From contig WRLK01000002.1 in assembly GCA_009777635.1 (NCBI GenBank), positions 44,610 to 108,609 on the forward strand: a stretch of 64,000 nucleotides of DNA, read 5' to 3'. Source of the DNA: Oscillospiraceae bacterium. Its GTDB lineage: Bacteria > Bacillota > Clostridia > Oscillospirales > Ruminococcaceae. The notes under the pieces were generated by a model. It made no database searches. It saw nothing but the letters and a program-made list of their open reading frames with translations, and was not told where the DNA came from. Of this stretch, positions 54,055 to 63,962 are shown in pieces. Both the position numbers and the translations under genes were made by a program. Each line of letters begins with the position of its first letter. Within the stretch, counting starts at the first letter, position 1.

Positions 54055-54825
54055 TTATTTTATGGCCCGCTTCATCTCTTTTGCGAACGCACGCACCGGC
54101 TCCACGCAGCCGCGGCCGTGCTCCGCTATCATCCGGACGATAGCACTGCCGACGATGACGCCGTCTGAGAATTCCGCCATCTCGCGCGCCTGCTCCGGCG
54201 TGGAGATGCCAAAGCCTACAGCGCAGGGCAAGCCGGCTGCTTGTTTTGCCAGTTTTATCATATGCCGGGCGCTGTCGCCAAGCTTGCTTCTGACGCCGGT
54301 GACTCCCAGCGATGAAACGCAGTAAAGAAAGCCGCTTGAGTTTTTCGCGATCTCGGTGATCCTTTCCTCGGAGGTCGGCGCGATGAGCGAGATCAGCTCA
54401 AGCCCCTTTGATTCGCACGGCATAAGAAGCTCCTCGCGCTCCTCAAAAGGCAGGTCGGGAACAATGAGGCCGTCTAAGCCGCAGTCGGCGCACCGCTTCG
54501 TGAATCTTTCGGCGCCGTAGGCGAACACCGGGTTGTAGTATGTCATAAACAATATGGGTACGCCGATATCGGCCCTTACGCGCGCTACAAGTCCGAAGAG
54601 CATATCGGTCGTGCAGCCGCCCTTTAAAGCGCGCTCGTCGGCGGCCTCGATGACGGGGCCCTCCGCAATCGGGTCGGAAAACGGAATCCCGATCTCGATG
54701 ATATCGGCGCCCGCTTCATAAAGCGCGTAGAGTATCTTTTCAGTAGTTTCAATATCCGGGTCTCCGCCCGTGATAAACGGGATAAACGCTTTACCGTTTT
54801 TAAACGCTTCACGAATCCTGCTCAT
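54055..54825 (-). CDS. trpA: Tryptophan synthase alpha subunit
   Basis: Cleaves indole-3-glycerol phosphate to indole. 256 residues. '[15 protein letters not shown]', catalytic Glu in '[20 protein letters not shown]', Asp in '[12 protein letters not shown]', and '[29 protein letters not shown]' (in part). Overlaps trpB by 17 bases. Confidence 0.96.
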   Translation of the reverse strand: MSRIREAFKNGKAFIPFITGGDPDIETTEKILYALYEAGADIIEIGIPFSDPIAEGPVIEAADERALKGGCTTDMLFGLVARVRADIGVPILFMTYYNPVFAYGAERFTKRCADCGLDGLIVPDLPFEEREELLMPCESKGLELISLIAPTSEERITEIAKNSSGFLYCVSSLGVTGVRSKLGDSARHMIKLAKQAAGLPCAVGFGISTPEQAREMAEFSDGVIVGSAIVRMIAEHGRGCVEPVRAFAKEMKRAIK

Positions 54826-56002
54826 TGATTGCTACCCCCTTATATCTTGCTACCTGCGCTACGTCCTTGTCGCCGCGCCCTGACAGCGTTATGACGATAA
54901 TTTTGCTTTTATCAAGCGTCGGCGCATATTTCATGGCGTAGGCAACGGCGTGTGCGCTTTCGATCGCGGGGATGATCCCTTCCGTTCTCGTAAGGTACTC
55001 GAAGGCCCCGACCGCTTCTTTGTCCGTAACGGCTACATACCGCGCGCGCCCCTTGTCGGAGAGAGCCGCGTGCTCCGGTCCGACGCCGGGATAATCAAGC
55101 CCCGCCGAGATGGAGTGCACCGGCGCTATCTGCCCGAACGCATCCTGACAGAAATATGACTTCATGCCGTGGAACACGCCGACCGCACCGTTTGTTATGG
55201 TAGCGGCGTTTTCCGGCGTGTCAACGCCTTTTCCCGCGGCTTCGCAGCCGACAAGGTCCACACACGCGTCACCGATGAACTCATAAAACGATCCGATCGC
55301 GTTGCTTCCGCCGCCCACGCAGGCGATGACCGAATCAGGAAGCTTACCCTCCGCCGTTTTCATCTGCTCTTTTATTTCGCGGCCAATCACGGACTGGAAA
55401 TCCCGCACCATCGTGGGGAACGGATGCGGCCCCATGACCGAGCCCAAGCAGTAGTGTGTATCGTCCATACGCCCCGCCCATTCGCGCATCGTCGCGTTGA
55501 CCGCGTCCTTGAGCGTCGACGTGCCTGTGGTGACACAGTTTACCTTCGCGCCTAAAAGCTCCATGCGGTAGACGTTCAGCGCCTGCCGCTCGGTATCCTC
55601 GCGGCCCATAAATATCTCGCAGTCCATGCCGAGAAGCACAGCGGCGGTGGCGGTGGCGACGCCGTGCTGGCCGGCGCCGGTTTCCGCAATCAGGCGGGTC
55701 TTGCCCATTTTCTTCGCAAGCAGCGCCTGCCCTAACACGTTGTTGATTTTATGGGAGCCGGTGTGGTTTAAATCCTCGCGCTTTAAATATATTTTAGCGC
55801 CGCCCAAATCCGCGGTCATTTTCTTTGCATGATAAAGCAGCGACGGCCTTCCCGCGTAGTTTTTCAAAAGGTCCTCAAGCTCCCGTATAAATTCAGGGTC
55901 CTTACGCCATCGCTCGTATGACCTTACCAAATCCCCCACCGCGTTCATCAATATTTCCGGGACGTACTGCCCGCCGTAAATTCCGAATCTTCCTTTTGCC
56001 AT
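54809..56002 (-). CDS. trpB: Tryptophan synthase beta subunit
   Basis: PLP enzyme joining indole and serine. 397 residues. PLP Lys in '[22 protein letters not shown]', '[15 protein letters not shown]', '[10 protein letters not shown]' and '[16 protein letters not shown]' are present; this is the TrpB1 type that pairs with TrpA. The ATG at 56002 is chosen because AAGGAG lies 9 bases upstream; the in-frame ATG at 56011 overlaps that site. First gene of the operon, directly behind the T-box terminator. Confidence 0.96.
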   Translation of the reverse strand: MAKGRFGIYGGQYVPEILMNAVGDLVRSYERWRKDPEFIRELEDLLKNYAGRPSLLYHAKKMTADLGGAKIYLKREDLNHTGSHKINNVLGQALLAKKMGKTRLIAETGAGQHGVATATAAVLLGMDCEIFMGREDTERQALNVYRMELLGAKVNCVTTGTSTLKDAVNATMREWAGRMDDTHYCLGSVMGPHPFPTMVRDFQSVIGREIKEQMKTAEGKLPDSVIACVGGGSNAIGSFYEFIGDACVDLVGCEAAGKGVDTPENAATITNGAVGVFHGMKSYFCQDAFGQIAPVHSISAGLDYPGVGPEHAALSDKGRARYVAVTDKEAVGAFEYLTRTEGIIPAIESAHAVAYAMKYAPTLDKSKIIVITLSGRGDKDVAQVARYKGVAINEQDS

Positions 56003-56034
56003 GACTTTCATCTCCTTGAAAATGATTTGTAACG

Positions 56035-56309
56035 CAAAAAATCCCTGACAAAGCAAATAGCTCTGTCAGGGACGAATATAAACATATCCGCGGTGCCACC
56101 CTGATTCATGATTGCTCATGCGCTTTTGCGGAGTACAGTCATACCCCCGGCAACTCACGTATGCCCCAACGTCATGGAATACTCGGCATTATGCCTTTGA
56201 CCATGCCCTCAACGGTCCATTTGACAATCCGCGTTTCCTGTCCGGCTCTCAGCTTTCCGGGCTCTCTGTATGGCGCGTAACTGCCGTTACTTCCGTCTCA
56301 ACGGTTTAA
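56035..56309 (-). promoter_or_regulatory. Tryptophan T-box riboswitch leader of the trp operon
   Basis: Minus-strand leader. It contains the T-box core AGGGTGGCACCGCGG (56102-56088), then a terminator: stem 56042-56053 / 56061-56072 with TTTTTT following. The specifier in the Stem I region is UGG (56219-56217) followed by A, in 'AAATGGACC', which is the Trp codon. The bulge UGGC would pair with an ACCA/GCCA-type tRNA end whose discriminator is G, as in bacterial tRNA-Trp. Uncharged tRNA-Trp should stabilise the antiterminator and turn the operon on. The stretch 56003-56520 holds only this leader, its promoter and the tRNA promoter. Confidence 0.94.
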
Positions 56310-56312
56310 CAC

Positions 56313-56341
56313 AGTATACTCCGGCAATTTAATTTTGTCAA
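56313..56341 (-). promoter_or_regulatory. trp operon promoter
   Basis: TTGACA (56341-56336), 17-bp spacer, TATACT (56318-56313) on the minus strand; transcription would start at about 56306, the 5' end of the T-box leader. Confidence 0.88.
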
Positions 56342-56402
56342 GCATTTTTATTAAAAACTTTCACACTTTGTCGCTCCGCTAATTCTTGATAAAGAAATAA
56401 GT

Positions 56403-56430
56403 TTGCAAAAAATTAAAAAGCTGATATAAT
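56403..56430 (+). promoter_or_regulatory. Promoter of tRNA-Arg
   Basis: TTGCAA at 56403-56408, 16-bp spacer, TATAAT at 56425-56430, about 85 bases before the mature tRNA. Confidence 0.65.
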
Positions 56431-56520
56431 ATGTGAGAAGCAAAAAAGTATTATGATTGTAATACGATTTTGACCGCGCAGATCGTTTCCGGGCTTTAAA
56501 GCATACGATTTTTAAAATAC

Positions 56521-56595
56521 GCGCCTGTAGCTCAGTGGATAGAGCACCGGCCTCCGGAGCCGGGTGCGGAAGTTCGATTCTTCTCAGGCGTGCCA
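56521..56595 (+). tRNA. tRNA-Arg (anticodon CCG)
   Basis: Acceptor GCGCCTG pairs with CAGGCGT; D arm GCTC-AGTGGATA-GAGC; anticodon stem CCGGC/GCCGG with loop CTCCGGA, anticodon CCG (reads CGG); T loop TTCGATT; CCA is encoded at 56593-56595. Single gene with its own promoter and terminator. Confidence 0.96.
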
Positions 56596-56610
56596 GACTT
56601 AATCAAAGGC

Positions 56611-56652
56611 GAACCGCGACAATCCTTATGGTTGTCGTGGTTCGTCTTTTTT
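56611..56652 (+). terminator. Terminator of tRNA-Arg
   Basis: GAACCGCGACAA (56611-56622) pairs with TTGTCGTGGTTC (56632-56643, one G-T), followed by GTCTTTTTT. Confidence 0.88.
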
Positions 56653-56680
56653 GAGGGAGCCTCTTTCAACTTATCAAAGG

Positions 56681-57802
56681 TCAGGCATGGTTTTCCTGTT
56701 TCCCAACAACCTCGAATATTGCATCAAGCAGCAGCCGAATATCATCTGGGTACACCTCTCCAATGTTTCCTATGCGGAAAGTGTCGGCCTGTGAGATTTT
56801 TCCGGGATACAGCACAAACCCACGCTCTTTAACCGCTTCATAGAATGTGTGAAAATTAAAATCTGCATTCGGATATAGGAAAGATGTGATAATCGGGGAT
56901 TGCAGAGAATCCGGCAGCAGTGTTTCAAAGCCTAGTCCCCGCATACCTTCAACTAGCAGCCGATGATTTTCGTCATAGCGCGAGTGCCTTGCCGTTACGC
57001 CGCCTTCGGCTTCTAATTCGTCCAAAGCCTGATAAAATGCTCGGACAACATGGGTTGGCGAGGTGTAACGCCACTTGCCCGATTTGTCCATGTCTTTCCA
57101 TTGTCCATACAAATCCATACACAGAGAGCGGGCATTACCCGCGCATTGCTCAAGCAGGCTGCGCCTTGCAATCACAAATCCGAAGCCCGGGACGCCCTGA
57201 ATACACTTATTGGACGAACTGACAAGATAATCAATTCCCAACGAGCCTATGTCAAAGGGAATCCCGCCAAAACTGCTCATAGCGTCCACTATCAGGATTT
57301 TATCAGCCGCTTTCACTACGCGGGACACCTCCCCTAATGGGTTTAGCATACCCGTGGTCGTTTCACAATGGACAATTGCCACATGGGTAATCTCCGGGTG
57401 TTTTGAGAGAAGCGCGGCAACGTCATCCGGGTTGGGGGCTTCAATTTCCGGCAGGGCCATTTCGATATGGCCGATTTTTAGCACCTGCGCCATCTCGGCG
57501 ATCCGCTTACCATAAGCGCCGTTCGTAACGATTAGCAGCTTGCCATTTCGTGGCAGCGCTGTACCAATACAAGCTTCAACCGCGAATGAGCCGCTTCCCT
57601 GCATCAAAACTGCCGTGTATTCCTCTGTTTTTGTTGTTGCAAGCGATACCAGCCTGCCACGGATGTTTTGCACTATACCCTCGTTGTAATCAGCGTCCCA
57701 TGTACACCAGTCACGAAGAAGCGCGTTGCGCACACCTTTGGATGTGGAAAGCGGGCCGGGCGTCAGCAGGATATAGGGGTTATCGGGAATGAAATCATAC
57801 AT
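56681..57802 (-). CDS. phnW: 2-aminoethylphosphonate--pyruvate transaminase
   Basis: Transfers the amino group of 2-aminoethylphosphonate (AEP) to pyruvate, giving phosphonoacetaldehyde and alanine. 373 residues, class V aminotransferase fold. '[25 protein letters not shown]' is the family start (in part TPGPLST), with 'VDAMSSFGG' and the PLP Lys in '[18 protein letters not shown]'. Overlaps phnX by 8 bases; the two form the phosphonatase pathway. Last gene of the operon. Confidence 0.95.
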   Translation of the reverse strand: MYDFIPDNPYILLTPGPLSTSKGVRNALLRDWCTWDADYNEGIVQNIRGRLVSLATTKTEEYTAVLMQGSGSFAVEACIGTALPRNGKLLIVTNGAYGKRIAEMAQVLKIGHIEMALPEIEAPNPDDVAALLSKHPEITHVAIVHCETTTGMLNPLGEVSRVVKAADKILIVDAMSSFGGIPFDIGSLGIDYLVSSSNKCIQGVPGFGFVIARRSLLEQCAGNARSLCMDLYGQWKDMDKSGKWRYTSPTHVVRAFYQALDELEAEGGVTARHSRYDENHRLLVEGMRGLGFETLLPDSLQSPIITSFLYPNADFNFHTFYEAVKERGFVLYPGKISQADTFRIGNIGEVYPDDIRLLLDAIFEVVGKQENHA

Positions 57803-58598
57803 GTTTACGCTCCCCCTTGTTCAGCGATTCAATAAGCTTTGGCAGTTCTGTAATATTGCGCAGAACATAATCCGCCCCGGCTTTACGATATTCTTTTTCG
57901 GCGTTTTTCAGCAGAAAATCAAGTTCGCCGTGGTTCTTGCCGTATACTTCCTTCTCGCTCAGACCAAGCATACTTGAACCCCTTAATACGCCTGCGCAAA
58001 TACAACCGGCGTTTTTGCCTTCTTCCATATCGGCGGCGGTGTCCCCGATTTTTATAACCTCGCGTATATCAGCGACTTTTAGCTGCTCAAGATTACGCCA
58101 GACCATATAGGGGAAAGGGCGCCCAGTATTGCTTACATCGTCAGGGCAAATTAAGCAATCGGGCGAGTAGCCGTTTTTCCTTGCCAAAGGCACTACAACG
58201 TCCATCATTGCTTTCGTGTACCCGGTGGTGGAGCCGATGGCGATTCCCATATCACGGATTTTTTTCACTGTGTCAAGAACGCCGGGCAGGGGTTCGGCAT
58301 ATTGCTCCAAAACCTCGAAAAGCGCCGGTTCAAACTTTCCGTATATATTGTCAACATCCTTTTCGGTATGTGGGCTGCCATACTTGTCCATCCACAATTT
58401 TGCCAATCGCTCCCCATCAAGCATTCTTGCGATATGAGTGCGTTTTTGCATCCCCATTGGCGCGCGGGTTTCGTCCAGAGTCGGAGAAATGCCGTAAAAC
58501 TCAAACGCTTTGACAAAAGCTTCCACGAGAGCAAAGCAACCATAGTCAATAGCGGTTCCCGCCCAATCTAAGATAATTGCCTTAATTTTTTTCTGCAT
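57795..58598 (-). CDS. phnX: Phosphonoacetaldehyde hydrolase (phosphonatase)
   Basis: HAD-fold enzyme that cleaves the C-P bond of phosphonoacetaldehyde to acetaldehyde and phosphate. 267 residues. Nucleophile Asp in '[13 protein letters not shown]', Schiff-base Lys in '[14 protein letters not shown]' (the feature unique to phosphonatases), and '[18 protein letters not shown]'. The ATG at 58598 follows AAGGAGATTGTTACAG, inside the end of the permease gene. Confidence 0.95.
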   Translation of the reverse strand: MQKKIKAIILDWAGTAIDYGCFALVEAFVKAFEFYGISPTLDETRAPMGMQKRTHIARMLDGERLAKLWMDKYGSPHTEKDVDNIYGKFEPALFEVLEQYAEPLPGVLDTVKKIRDMGIAIGSTTGYTKAMMDVVVPLARKNGYSPDCLICPDDVSNTGRPFPYMVWRNLEQLKVADIREVIKIGDTAADMEEGKNAGCICAGVLRGSSMLGLSEKEVYGKNHGELDFLLKNAEKEYRKAGADYVLRNITELPKLIESLNKGERKHV

Positions 58599-60279
58599 CT
58601 GTAACAATCTCCTTGTGTTCAAACTTTTTTCTTATGAGCTTAACAGCAATTTCGTACAGGATGCGCACAAGCACATTCATTGCCAATATGAGAAGTGACA
58701 TCGCCGCCGCTTGGCTTACCCTGCCTGCTTCCTCCATGTGCGTAATTGAAACGGCGGCAATTCTAAACGATGAGCTGACTAAAAACACTACAGCCGAAAC
58801 TGTAACCATCGAGTTGACAAAGAAATACATGAATATTTCTAATATGGCGGGCAGAGAAAGCGGGACGCTCACCCGCAGAAAGGTTTTCCATCGCGGGATA
58901 TTCATGCTGTCGCCAACGCTTTCATATTCCTTGTCCAGCTTTTTCAAACAAGCGGAAGCTGTCAGGAAAGGCACGGAGAAAAAATGAAGGACATTGGAGA
59001 GGACAAGAATGGTTATCGTGCCGTAAATAAAGTACAGCGGGTTGCTCGGCGTATTAAAAAAGAAGATAAACGAAAGCCCGATAACCATACCGGGAAGCGC
59101 CATTGGCAGAAGTGACAGCAGGTTCCCGTATCTGCGCAGCGCGCCAAGCCCGTTTGTTTTTTCCACCATGTATGCATAGATGAAGACGAAAGCCGTTCCG
59201 AATGTCGCTGTCAATCCGGCCATTTTCAGCGAATTGAAGTAGCTGCCGATTCCGCCTGCCGATTCGTGGAAGTTGAAATTTGCAAGCGTGAACCCCATGT
59301 TGTATGGATAAAACTCGGTGAACGCGCCGACAAGCAACGAGCCGATCAACGCAAGAAAGCACAGCGTTACGAGCGAACAAAACGCAAAGAAGAAAATATC
59401 GCGCCTGTTGTTTTTCTTAATTTCCAGCTTCGTTGCCTTTGCCCCCAGCGTTCCCGCGTTTTTACTGCTGATTAACCTGTCAATGATAAACGATATGACC
59501 GCCGGAATGAGCAGTATCGTTCCAACGACAGCGCCCATATTCATATTGAATTGGCCTACAACCTGTTTGTAAATATCGGTCGCCAATACGTTGAAGCTCG
59601 ATCCTATTACTTTAGGCGCGCCGAAATCGGTAAACGCCAGCGTGAAGCATACAAAAAACACACTGACCACCGTGTATTTGATCTCGGGCAGGGTTATTTT
59701 GAACAGCTTTTTAAGCGGCGGGACGCCCATAGAATCAGCCGCTTCATAAAGCCGCCCGTCCGCAAATTCAAGCGCCACAAAAAACATCAGGAACGCTTGG
59801 GGGAAGGTGAAAACAATCTCCGAAACGATAATCCCAAGCCGCCCGTATATCTCAATGTCCGCCCCCAAAATGCCGGTTACGATCCCTTGCCTGCCGAATA
59901 GATAAATAAGCCCGATTGCGTGTACAACGGTAGGGATAAAAATGGGTATCAGCGCTATGTATTTAAAAAACACCTTGCCCTTTATGCGCGTTCTCGTTAA
60001 GGCATAAGCATACAAAAAGCCCAAAGACGCGCTGAACATCGTTGCCCATAGGGATATGTCAATGGTATTAAGAATCGAAGCCCTCAGCATCGGGCTTCCA
60101 AAATAGGTTATGTAGTTTTGGAAGCCTACAAATTCATCCGCTCTGGACAAGAAAGCTTTTGAAAATAGGGAAAGCAGTGGGAACACCAAAACGATTGTAA
60201 AAACCAAAAGGCAGGCTGAAAGGGTTATAAGCTGGGATATGCTTACGCCTCTCAGCTTTTGCTTAAAACTGTTCATCAT
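58582..60279 (-). CDS. AEP ABC transporter permease, two permease domains fused
   Basis: 565 residues holding two complete binding-protein-dependent permease units. The EAA loops are 'YEAADSMGVPPLKKLFKITLPEI' (about 175-195) and 'YESVGDSMNIPRWKTFLRVSVPLSLPAI' (about 465-490, in part). About 12 hydrophobic segments. Fused permeases of this kind occur in putative 2-aminoethylphosphonate importers (PhnU/PhnV type). It matches the neighbouring ATPase, binding protein and phnXW. Confidence 0.9.
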   Translation of the reverse strand: MMNSFKQKLRGVSISQLITLSACLLVFTIVLVFPLLSLFSKAFLSRADEFVGFQNYITYFGSPMLRASILNTIDISLWATMFSASLGFLYAYALTRTRIKGKVFFKYIALIPIFIPTVVHAIGLIYLFGRQGIVTGILGADIEIYGRLGIIVSEIVFTFPQAFLMFFVALEFADGRLYEAADSMGVPPLKKLFKITLPEIKYTVVSVFFVCFTLAFTDFGAPKVIGSSFNVLATDIYKQVVGQFNMNMGAVVGTILLIPAVISFIIDRLISSKNAGTLGAKATKLEIKKNNRRDIFFFAFCSLVTLCFLALIGSLLVGAFTEFYPYNMGFTLANFNFHESAGGIGSYFNSLKMAGLTATFGTAFVFIYAYMVEKTNGLGALRRYGNLLSLLPMALPGMVIGLSFIFFFNTPSNPLYFIYGTITILVLSNVLHFFSVPFLTASACLKKLDKEYESVGDSMNIPRWKTFLRVSVPLSLPAILEIFMYFFVNSMVTVSAVVFLVSSSFRIAAVSITHMEEAGRVSQAAAMSLLILAMNVLVRILYEIAVKLIRKKFEHKEIVTDAEKN

Positions 60280-60311
60280 ATTTTACACCGCGATATTTTC
60301 TTAATATTTTC

Positions 60312-61283
60312 TTAATACTTAATCAAATGCTCATGCGGCATTTTCAAGAACACCATTGCGTTTTCATTTAGATTCATTTTATCGGCTGTTTCCGATGAGA
60401 TGTCTAAGTGGATTTCTGTGCGGTTAGGCATTTCCCCGAGAACACGCGTAAGCGGCCCCTTAAACTCCACATGCTTAATCACCGCAGTAAAGTCATGGGG
60501 ACTATGACGGTCGGTTATTATGACGTTTTCAGGGCGAATCGCACAGGTTTCATCGCTGTCCTGAAAGAAATTCATAGCGCCTATAAAATTCGCTACAAAA
60601 GGAGTGGCGGGGCTGTCGTAGATTTCCCTCGGCGTTCCGATTTGCTCCACGAACGAATTGTTCATAACGATGATGCGGTCAGCCATTGTAAGCGCTTCTT
60701 CCTGATCGTGCGTCACCATGATTGCGGTGATTTGCAGCGTTTTTTGAATGGCCCGGATTTCGGAGCGCAGCCTTGAGCGGACCTTCGCGTCAAGCGCGGA
60801 CAAAGGCTCGTCCAAAAGCAGGAACGCGGGGGATAATGCAATCGCCCTTGCCAATGCCGTCCTTTGCTGCATACCGCCGGAAAGCTGGCGGGGGTACTTG
60901 TCCCTGTGTTCAAATAAATCTACCATGCGCAGGGACTCATAAGCCTTGCTAACCATTTCATCTTTCGTCATGCCTTTTTTCTGCTGCAAGCCAAACATGA
61001 TATTGCCCATTACAGTCATATTGGGGAATAACGCGTAGGATTGAAACACAATACCGAAGTTGCGCTTTGAGGGCGGTAAAAATGTTGCATCCTTCCCGTT
61101 AATGAATACCTGACCGGAAGTTAGATTTTCCAATCCGGCTATTATGCGGAGCAAGGTTGTTTTCCCGCAGCCGGATGGCCCCAAAATGCAGACAAACTCG
61201 CCTTTTTGAATATCCGCGCTGATATTGTTTAAGGCTGTCTGCTTATCAAAGATTTTGGTTATGTTTTTCATTTGCAGGAACAC
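60312..61283 (-). CDS. AEP ABC transporter ATP-binding protein
   Basis: 323 residues. Walker A GPSGCGKTT, Q-loop 'FGIVFQSYALFPNMTV', signature 'RQLSGGMQQRTALARAI', Walker B LLLDEPLSALDAKVR, 'VTHDQEEAL', and a C-terminal TOBE-like regulatory part ('CAIRPENVIITDRH', 'VEFKGPLTRVLGEM'). PhnT type by context. Start ATG behind GGAGGGTGTCC. Confidence 0.93.
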   Translation of the reverse strand: MFLQMKNITKIFDKQTALNNISADIQKGEFVCILGPSGCGKTTLLRIIAGLENLTSGQVFINGKDATFLPPSKRNFGIVFQSYALFPNMTVMGNIMFGLQQKKGMTKDEMVSKAYESLRMVDLFEHRDKYPRQLSGGMQQRTALARAIALSPAFLLLDEPLSALDAKVRSRLRSEIRAIQKTLQITAIMVTHDQEEALTMADRIIVMNNSFVEQIGTPREIYDSPATPFVANFIGAMNFFQDSDETCAIRPENVIITDRHSPHDFTAVIKHVEFKGPLTRVLGEMPNRTEIHLDISSETADKMNLNENAMVFLKMPHEHLIKY

Positions 61284-61361
61284 CGGACACCCTCCTGTTT
61301 ACAGGAAATTACCGCGCAATTTACGTTGTGTATTGCGCGGTGACATCCTGTGAAATTTTAT

Positions 61362-62321
61362 TTATCTCTCTTCGGATTTACCGTCGAACATTACTGTCCA
61401 TCGATCCAAAATGCTTTCACGGTTTGCGGCGATCCAAACCAAATCATTTTCAATAAGCTGCTCAACAGGGTCGAGGTTCGGGAAGCCGTCGTATGTAGAA
61501 ACATTGCCATTCGTAACGATGGGATAGTATTGGGCGTACAGTTGCATTGCTTCATCTGTAATTGCCCAGTCAAGGAATGTTTTTGCCGCGGGGTTTATGT
61601 TATCTTTTTTCATAAGCGCGTTGGCTTCCAAATCCCAACCTGATCCCTCTGCCGGGAATACGATTTCAACAGGGGCGCCTTGGTTCTTTTGGCCAATGGC
61701 TGTGAAGCCGAAGCTGACGCCGATTGCACATTCACCCGCGCCCGCCATTCTTGCGGGTCTTGAGCCGGAATGCGTGTATTGCTGTACGTTTTCATGCAAT
61801 GCCGACAAGTAATCCCAGCCCGCTTCTGTTTCTCTGCCGTTCAGTTGGAGAAGCGCTGTAACGGTCAGAAGCCCTGTGCCTGATGAGGCGGGGTTCGGCA
61901 TGACGATTTGTCCGCTTAATTCAGGCCGCAGTAAATCCTGATAACCCCGAATGTCCGAAGCGTTTAAGCCTAGCTTTTCAATCTCAACGGTATTGACAAC
62001 AAAGACTGTTTCCCACGCATTGTTGCCCACCCATGTCGGAGTGGATTTATCGGATTTAAACTGCGGAAGAATCCTCTCAACCCCGGCAGGGGAGTATGGT
62101 TCCAGCATACCTTCTTCATCGAGAACTAAGAGGGATGATGCTGCCGTACCCCAAATAACATCGGCAACAGGGTTGTCCTTTTCAGCCAGAAGCCTCGCGG
62201 TGATAATACCCGTGGAATCACGCACAATGTTTACGGTAATGTCAGGATGCTTATATACATATATATGCAGTGTATCGGTTGTCTTGTTGATTTTGAATAT
62301 CGTGCTTATTGTCTGTATGGA
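61362..62321 (-). pseudogene. AEP-binding protein PhnS-like, 5' end deleted
   Basis: The recognisable part, 'HPDITVNIVRDSTGIITARLLAEKDNPVADVIWG' (in part) to the TAA at 61362, is an extracellular phosphonate-binding protein with all later regions ('MPNPASSGTGLLTVTALLQL', 'YAQYYPIVTNGNV'). The first possible start is the GTG at 62225, already inside the conserved region. In-frame homology continues upstream (YVYKHPDITVNI) with no ATG, GTG or TTG until a TGA at about 62322, and there is no signal peptide. Expected start, ribosome site, signal and about 30-40 mature residues are missing. A TTGACA-like promoter remains upstream, so the downstream genes may still be expressed. If translated from the GTG, the product would stay in the cytoplasm. 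Confidence 0.72.
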
Positions 62322-62390
62322 GTAAGCGTCAAAAGATGCTTTTTGTCAAGGTGGTAATCCGTATAAACAAAAAGTATAAACAAAAATATC

Positions 62391-62432
62391 AAACCACCCA
62401 TTAGAACACACTATGTTCTGATGGGTGGTTGT
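62391..62432 (-). terminator. Terminator of the glycosidase gene
   Basis: AACCACCCA (62392-62400) plus GAACA pair with the complement TGTTC and TGGGTGGTT (62422-62430); on the minus strand it is followed by TGATATTTTTG. Confidence 0.8.
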
Positions 62433-62497
62433 TACTTTATTGCCAGCTTACATTCCGTTTGATATAAAACATATGGCTTTCTTACTGAAAATTGGAC

Positions 62498-63883
62498 TCA
62501 AACCGGCGCGTTCTCTATGATAACAAAGCTTTGTGGGCTGACTGTGACTTTACCGCCCTCACAGACAAGCCCGTTCCCGATTTGATACACCGCATTCCCC
62601 GAAAAGGCGGGATAGTCCCAGTCAAGGCTTGCGGCATCCGCCGAGGGATTGACGAAAAGCAGGAAGCGTCCCCTGCGATACACAAAGGGATAGGCATCCG
62701 GTTGAGCATATATCACTTCAAATGAGCCGTCTGCGGACAGGTCGGCGTATTGGTGGCGCAGGGAAATGAGTTCCACAATCGTCCGGTATAGTCCGTCGGA
62801 AAGATTTTTTTGATTTTCCACCGTGGGCGCGTCAGGAGCCGAATCTACGGGCAAATACAGCTTTTCAGGCGGCGCGTTGGAAAAACCGAGGTTAGAGCCG
62901 CCGTCCCACTGCATGGGTGTGCGGGTTCCTGTGCGGTCGTATCCTCCCTCCTTGCTTGGAAGGCCGTCTATATAGCGCATTCCAAGCTCGTCGCCGTAAT
63001 ACAAAAACGGTATGCCGGGTAAAGTGAAAATCAGCGCGTAGGCCAGCTTAATCTCCAAAACATCAAAATGCTTGGTCATGCGCGGGGTATCGTGATTGCA
63101 TGTCCCCGGACAAATATAGCCCAAACCATGTACCACCTTATAGTGCCGCTCGTATTCTTTCATAAACTGTGCGATATCGCCCCTGCCTGTTTTGCTGAAA
63201 TAACTTTTATCCTCGCCGTTTTTCCAATTTCGGAACAAGGTATCAAGGCCGCATTCAGGACTGTACGGGGCAAAATCCATATGGAATCCGGCACTGCGGA
63301 TAGCTTGCTCGGGTTGGCACCATTCCGATAAGAGCGCCGCGTTAGGGTAGTCATTATCTAGCATTTGACGCACAGCGCACCAAATACAGGAGGTAGCTTC
63401 CCGTTTTTCATCGTTTTTAATTAAAGAGAAAGCCATATCGACGCGGAATCCGTCCGCCCCCATATCCAGCCAGAAACGCATTACATCCTTCAGCGCCTCC
63501 ACAGTAGCAAGACAATCCGGATGCTCCGGCGGCAGTTGCCATTTAGGATGCGTAATTGTATTGAAACCATAGTTAAGTGCCGGCTGAGAGCTGAAAAAAT
63601 TTACCATGTAGTTGCCGTCCCGAGGAGTTACGCCATATAGGTACCTAAACCCGGGTGCCTCCTCGGTGACCGCGTCTGTAAAAATATAGCGGTTGGTGTA
63701 TTCGTTTTTCTCATGGCGGCAGCTTTCCTTAAACCACGGATGCTTGTCGGAGGTGTGTCCGGGCACAAGATCCAGCAGCACATGCATACCTTTTTCGTGG
63801 GCAGCTTGAAACAGTGAGGCTAAATCCTCGTTAGTGCCGTATCGCGGAGCCACCTGCTTGTGGTTGGTAATGTCGCGATAATC
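62498..63883 (-). pseudogene. GH13 alpha-glucosidase/alpha-amylase-type gene, 5' part missing
   Basis: About 460 residues of a glycoside hydrolase family 13 enzyme. Region I 'VLLDLVPGHTS', nucleophile region 'GFRVDMAFSL', acid/base Glu in 'ALLSEW', and 'CNHDTPR' are intact, as is the C-terminal beta domain. Homology begins abruptly at 'DYRDITNHKQVAPRYGT', immediately after an in-frame TGA (63886-63884). The normal first about 60-80 residues (strands 1-2, with 'GYDI' before DYRDI) are absent. The only start is a GTG at 63853 without a good ribosome site. Likely cut by a deletion or by insertion of other DNA at about 63884. An edge artefact is not the cause, because 116 bases of unrelated sequence follow. 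Confidence 0.72.
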
Positions 63884-63929
63884 TCAGCAGCATCCAAGAC
63901 AGAATGGGCGTAAAGTAACATTTTACGAA

Positions 63930-63962
63930 GCAAGAAAGCTGGGATTTGTCCGGCTTTCTTGC
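63930..63962. repeat. Perfect 10-bp stem-loop near right window edge
   Basis: GCAAGAAAGC (63930-63939) pairs perfectly with GCTTTCTTGC (63953-63962). Immediately to the right are TTGCTC (63959-63964), 18-bp spacer, TATACT (63983-63988), a weak rightward promoter. It may be the end of an element that truncated the glycosidase gene. Confidence 0.45.

Noticed and set aside
63885..63921. 33-codon minus-strand frame beginning MLLYAHSVLDAAE
   Set aside because: No ribosome site, runs out of frame into the glycosidase; integrase-like feel is too weak to report.
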